Shown here: positions 60,436 through 64,000 of the stretch, piece after piece | Layout of the letters: each line of letters opens with the position of its first letter | Position numbering within the stretch: the first letter of the stretch is position 1 | Assembly: GCA_019918135.1 (NCBI GenBank) | Contig: WBZZ01005803.1 | Coordinates: 252,001 to 316,000, forward strand | Source of the DNA: Paulinella micropora | Lineage: Eukaryota > Cercozoa > Imbricatea > Euglyphida > Paulinellidae | Length of the DNA stretch: 64,000 nt | Direction: 5' to 3' | Position numbers and translations under genes: made by a program | Notes under the pieces: generated by a model | What the model was told of the DNA's origin: nothing | What the model saw: the letters and a program-made list of their open reading frames with translations, nothing else | The model's database searches: none

Positions 60436-61088
60436 ATGGCACGCTTCGGTCGGGATTTTGACACTGACTCGACTCCGTCAACAGCTTCCCGTGCGGGTTG
60501 AAAGATTGGGCACGGTACGACCGGTCGGAATTTTTACGTTAAAAGTTTTTTGAGTGAGGAAGTTGCATTTACGTAGGATTAACAGTCCGGCTGAATTGAA
60601 CCTTGTTTGGCTGTTTTAGTCCATGTCAATGTAGCATTTTTATGCATAAATGGAACAAGTGTCATTTCTACTGACGTCAGTTTTAATTTCACCTAGTGTT
60701 AAGTCAACTTTTCTCACACAAGTTACTGTTTCAGTGTTTGGAAATGGTCAATGCAGCAGAATTTAAATCGCTACATCGGTTCAAGGAATGCAAAACACTT
60801 TTATGCATAAAAATCACAAATTGAGTTGACCTCTGCTAGTTTTTTTGGAGAAATTTTTTTTACCTTTTTTTTGGGCAACAGCTTTCCCTCACTTACAGCT
60901 TTTATGCATAAAAGTGTTTTCCGACAGCAGGCATGGTTTTCTACAGATTCCATAAATGATCCATTTATGGCATTTTTTTAGTGGTACTACTGCGTGACCA
61001 AGTAAGATGCCTTCTGGCAAGAGTTTTCACTCCGTTTGAGGATGCCAATTAGATTATACTTGGACCTGCCAACGTACGGCTTCATTTA
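60436..61088. other. E4 right non-coding end
   Basis: AT-rich, no gene. It has three E4 palindromes and a separate perfect 8-bp-arm hairpin CCATAAAT/ATTTATGG at 60,950-60,970. The E2 terminus follows at 61,089. Confidence 0.6.
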
Positions 61089-62634
61089 ACCCCCGGAGGG
61101 GTAAAATATCATTTTTGTAAGTAATAAAAACATGCCCATGTTCACACGACGGAAATATGACATATTTTTACTACTTGCAACTCGTGCTGGAAAAAAACCT
61201 GACAAAAAACAACGACTGGAAAGAAGAAATGAAGGGACGAAAAGATGACAGGATTGTTTGTGCAGGATCCCGTGAGTCAAGATGGAAGAAGGGTGGCTTT
61301 GAAACCGGTCAAGTTGTAAAAGCCAACCGGTGAGAAACCGCGCCAGTTGAACGCGAACCGTTCCAATGGGACAAACTCACCAATCCGAAGCATGAATTTC
61401 CATGAAACAAAAATATGTCATATTTTTGAAGTTTAATGATCACAGAAACTCGTGGTGATTACCGGTTGGGAACAGTGACTGAAGCTAAAGAATGCCCGAA
61501 AACCCTAAATCCGAACCGAGGACCGGAACAACCATCGTCAAAGCTGTCAATGTACACTTAAAAAAAACGTGCACTACATTGTGTTCTGCTGGGAGGACGA
61601 AGAAGCCCCCGACTGAATGTCCTCAGAAAACCGAAGCTGCCAATGTGGACGCCCGGGCGCCACGTGCAGCTCTGCGCTCAGGAGGCCTCAGAGACTGCTG
61701 CACTGACGCGGAGGCGACAGTAGATGCTGATTCTGAAAATTGAGACACATCACTGTCAGAACTGTCTGAAGTGTCTCCAGCTTCGCTCTGCGCCAAGCCG
61801 TCAGTGTCCTCGCCGTCAGAAGCCGGTGCCTCACCTTGGCGGCGTCTTCGGCGAGGGCGAGGCAAAATGCGGTGCTGGGATGAACGTGCCTTGCCATCCG
61901 GCGGTCCATCCCCAGAGGACAAGGAGGACGATGCACTACTGAGACTTGTCAGACCTGACTCCGCACGGGCCAAATCAACGCTTTCGTCTGGATCGTCAAC
62001 GAGTCCGTGTTCAATTGCGGCACGAACAGTCACTAGCCAGTCCAAAACAGTGAGTCGACGACACCGATCCACGTTTTGGGCAAACTTCGGCAACACATCA
62101 TTCATGACCTCGACCTTTAGATCGAAGGCAACAAGTCTTTGTTTCATGTCTTCTTTCAAATCCCAGTCAAGGGCTGCCCTGGCTGGGTACATTCTCGCAC
62201 GGCCATCAACAATGTCCTCGATCAGATTGGACAAGAAGTTGTAAGCAATCTGGACTTCCTCACCGCGAGGTTCAATCTTTTGGCCTTGGGACTCAGAAGG
62301 AGGCGCAACATTGCCTCGACTGTGAGTTACCAGCAACAGGGTCTGCTCGACGTGCTGGACGGTACGACGAATCGTATGGGGTCCGTGAGAGAGTGCCGCG
62401 CTACGGTGCTAAGGTTTGCTTTGCAACGCTCTTCAGAAAAGATCCCAGGGTCGTGACAAAAAGCCCTCCACGCCGGATGCTGGTGGCGCCTCCAGTAGTT
62501 AAGGGTCAGAAGGTGCAGGCACGAAACGTGCGAGTACTCGTTAGCTCTCAAGTGGAGAAGGACATGGAGGGCGCTGCAAGTAAGCAAAAATCTGATCAGG
62601 CATGTCCTCCCTGATCATGCGGCCTAGATCTTGG
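61089..62634 (-). mobile_element. Inverted 3' fragment of E2 (second copy)
   Basis: From the GC-rich terminus (ACCCCCGGAGGGGT, 61,089) leftward-reading through the 3' region and the C-terminal part of the DUF6589-like gene. The frame (62,336-61,623) reads THSRGNVAPPSESQ, IEPRGEEVQIAYNFLSNLIE, MYPARAALDWDLKEDMK and an acidic tail, and here it is uninterrupted, unlike the first copy. The fragment is cut at 62,634, where it meets the tandem repeat junction. It has two E2 palindromes (61,154; 61,408). Confidence 0.85.
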
Positions 62635-64000
62635 TCAGGGCAAGAACCTAGATGGCACGCTTCGGTCGGGATTTTGACACTGACTCGACTCCGTCAACAG
62701 CTTCCCGTGCGGGTTGAAAGATTGGGCACGGTACGACCGGTCGGAATTTTTACGTTAAAAGTTTTTTGAGTGAGGAAGTTGCATTTACGTAAGATTAACA
62801 GTCCGGCTGAATTGAACCTTGTTTGGCTGTTTTAGTCCATGTCAATGTAGCATTTTTATGCATAAATGGAACAAGTGTCATTTCTACTGACGTCAGTTTT
62901 AATATCACCTAGTGTTAAGTCAACTTTTCTTACACAAGCTGCTGTTTCAGTGTCTGGAAATGGTCAATGCAGCAGAATTTAAATCGCTACATCGGTTCAA
63001 GGAATGCAAAACACTTTTATGCATAAAAATCACAAATTGAGTTGACCTCTGCTAGTTTTTTTGGAGAATTTTTTTTTACCTTTTTTTTGGGCAACAGCTT
63101 TCCCTCACTTACAGCTTTTATGCATAAAAGTGTTTTCCGACAGCAGGCATGGTTTTCTACAGATTCCATAAATGATCCATTTATGGCATTTTTTTAGTGG
63201 TACTACTGCGTGACCAAGTAAGATGCCTTCTGGCAAGAGTTTTCACTCCGTTTGAGGATGCCAATTAGATTATACTTGGACCTGCCAACGTACGGCTTCA
63301 TTTAACCCCCGGAGGGGTAAAATATCATTTTTGTAAGTAATAAAAACATGCCCATGTTCACACGACGGAAATATGACATATTTTTACTACTTGCAACTCG
63401 TGCTGGAAAAAAACCTGACAAAAAACAACGACTGGAAAGAAGAAATGAAGGGACGAAAAGATGACAGGATTGTTTGTGCAGGATCCCGTGAGTCAAGATG
63501 GAAGAAGGGTGGCTTTGAAACCGGTCAAGTTGTAAAAGCCAACCGGTGAGAAACCGCGCCAGTTGAACGCGAACCGTTCCAATGGGACAAACTCACCAAT
63601 CCGAAGCATGAATTTCCATGAAACAAAAATATGTCATATTTTTGAAGTTTAATGATCACAGAAACTCGTGGTGATTACCGGTTGGGAACAGTGACTGAAG
63701 CTAAAGAATGCCCGAAAACCCTAAATCCGAACCGAGGACCGGAACAACCATCGTCAAAGCTGTCAATGTACACTTAAAAAAAACGTGCACTACATTGTGT
63801 TCTGCTGGGAGGACGAAGAAGCCCCCGACTGAATGTCCTCAGAAAACCGAAGCTGCCAATGTGGACGCCCGGGCGCCACGTGCAGCTCTGCGCTCAGGAG
63901 GCCTCAGAGACTGCTGCACTGACGCGGAGGCGACAGTAGATGCTGATTCTGAAAATTGAGACACATCACTGTCAGAACTGTCTGAAGTGTCTCCAGCTTC
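62635..64000. repeat. Tandem duplication unit, copy 2 (cut by window end)
   Basis: Offset of exactly 2,216 bp from copy 1, starting at TCAGGGCAAG. It reaches the window edge inside the E2-derived part, so the total copy number is unknown. Confidence 0.93.

Larger units (their letters stand above)
55758..60916. repeat. E4-specific palindrome family CTTTTATGCATAAAAG
   Basis: Copies lie at 55,758-55,783 (a 26-bp perfect palindrome), 55,817 (variant with GTGCAC centre), 55,875, 56,914, 57,799, 57,917, 58,029, 60,635, 60,795 and 60,899, with three more in the tandem copy at 62,851, 63,011 and 63,115. The ATGCAT centre is fixed and the arms pair over 14 to 26 bp. Copies are in non-coding DNA: near the left end, between the divergent genes, between 57.8 and 58.05 kb, and 3' of the transposase-like gene. 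Confidence 0.9.
55730..61088. mobile_element. Element E4: relative of E2 with ATGCAT-centred palindromes
   Basis: E4 comprises a leftward gene (56,528 to about 56,150), a central gap, a rightward open region (56,978-57,556) and the transposase-like gene (58.38-60.44 kb), framed by the private palindrome from 55,758 to 60,916. A module of about 180 bp with two palindromes occurs twice (about 55,725-55,915 and 57,885-58,075). The right edge is set by the E2 terminus at 61,089; the left edge is uncertain. Several frame changes in the transposase-like gene indicate decay. Confidence 0.6.
60419..62634. repeat. Tandem duplication unit, copy 1 (2,216 bp)
   Basis: The unit starts at TCAGGGCAAGAACC inside the end of the E4 gene, crosses the E4 end into an inverted E2 fragment and ends at CTAGATCTTGG. 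The second copy starts at 62,635. Only a handful of differences are visible over the ~1.37 kb that can be compared. Confidence 0.93.

Overview
The window is repeat-rich, intron-bearing nuclear DNA of a eukaryote, most likely an alga or another protist. The evidence is GT-AG introns in every recognisable gene, a tRNA-derived SINE, APE-type LINE pieces, long (AAT)n, (ATGT)n and (ACT)n microsatellites, and no operons. I cannot name the species. I recognise no ordinary host housekeeping gene; nearly all coding sequence belongs to mobile elements.

Four DNA elements, called E1 to E4 here, dominate. E1 runs from before base 1 to about 11.1 kb. E2 covers about 15.2-18.86 kb, with a second, inverted fragment at 61.09-62.63 kb and again at the right edge. 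E3 covers about 37.4-44.9 kb, and E4 about 55.7-61.09 kb. All four have divergent gene blocks on either side of a short central region. E1 and E3 are relatives whose leftward gene encodes an RNase H-like DUF7869-type protein with QMDN and GHTHADVD motifs. E2 and E4 are relatives whose rightward gene carries VDSNIYKR, FLG.WHVHKF and SEE.CEANL motifs and resembles DUF6589-type transposon proteins. All visible copies look decayed.

The most striking signal is that each element has its own private palindrome scattered through its introns, central region and end regions and, as far as I can see by eye, absent from the other three. E1 has a ~50-bp imperfect palindrome (AACACAA...GGTTCCA...TGGAACC...TTGTGTT, 12 copies). 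E2 has AAATATGNCATATTT. E3 has CGGAGTAG-ACC-CTACTCCG (9 copies). E4 has CTTTTATGCATAAAAG. Some E1 introns are little more than the palindrome plus splice sites. E2 and E4 share intron positions, but only E2 has full palindromes in them, so the palindromes were added after the introns. I propose a family-specific cis-signal system, for example sites for an element-encoded DNA-binding protein; E1 encodes a protein with a possible ParB-like segment.

The other regions are as follows. 11.4-12.7 kb holds a Copia-type fossil joined in one open frame to a DUF4218-like transposon piece. 13.74-15.18 kb is a satellite built of palindromic GATGATG/CATCATC cores. 19.3-30.85 kb is a very large inverted repeat filled with LINE fragments and at least three kinds of short retroposon, all ending in (ATT)n and inserted next to one another's tails. 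31.2-32.3 kb is an (ATGT)n array, and 32.6-33.0 kb a fold-back repeat. 33.5-37.3 kb is a gag-protease fossil of an LTR-type retroelement. 45.07-46.32 kb is a ~358-bp tandem repeat. 46.3-55.7 kb is mostly unassigned, with an LTR-like block also found at 27.1 kb and two (AAT)n arrays around a short retroposon. 60.42 kb to the window edge is a recent 2,216-bp tandem duplication joining the E4 end to an inverted E2 fragment.
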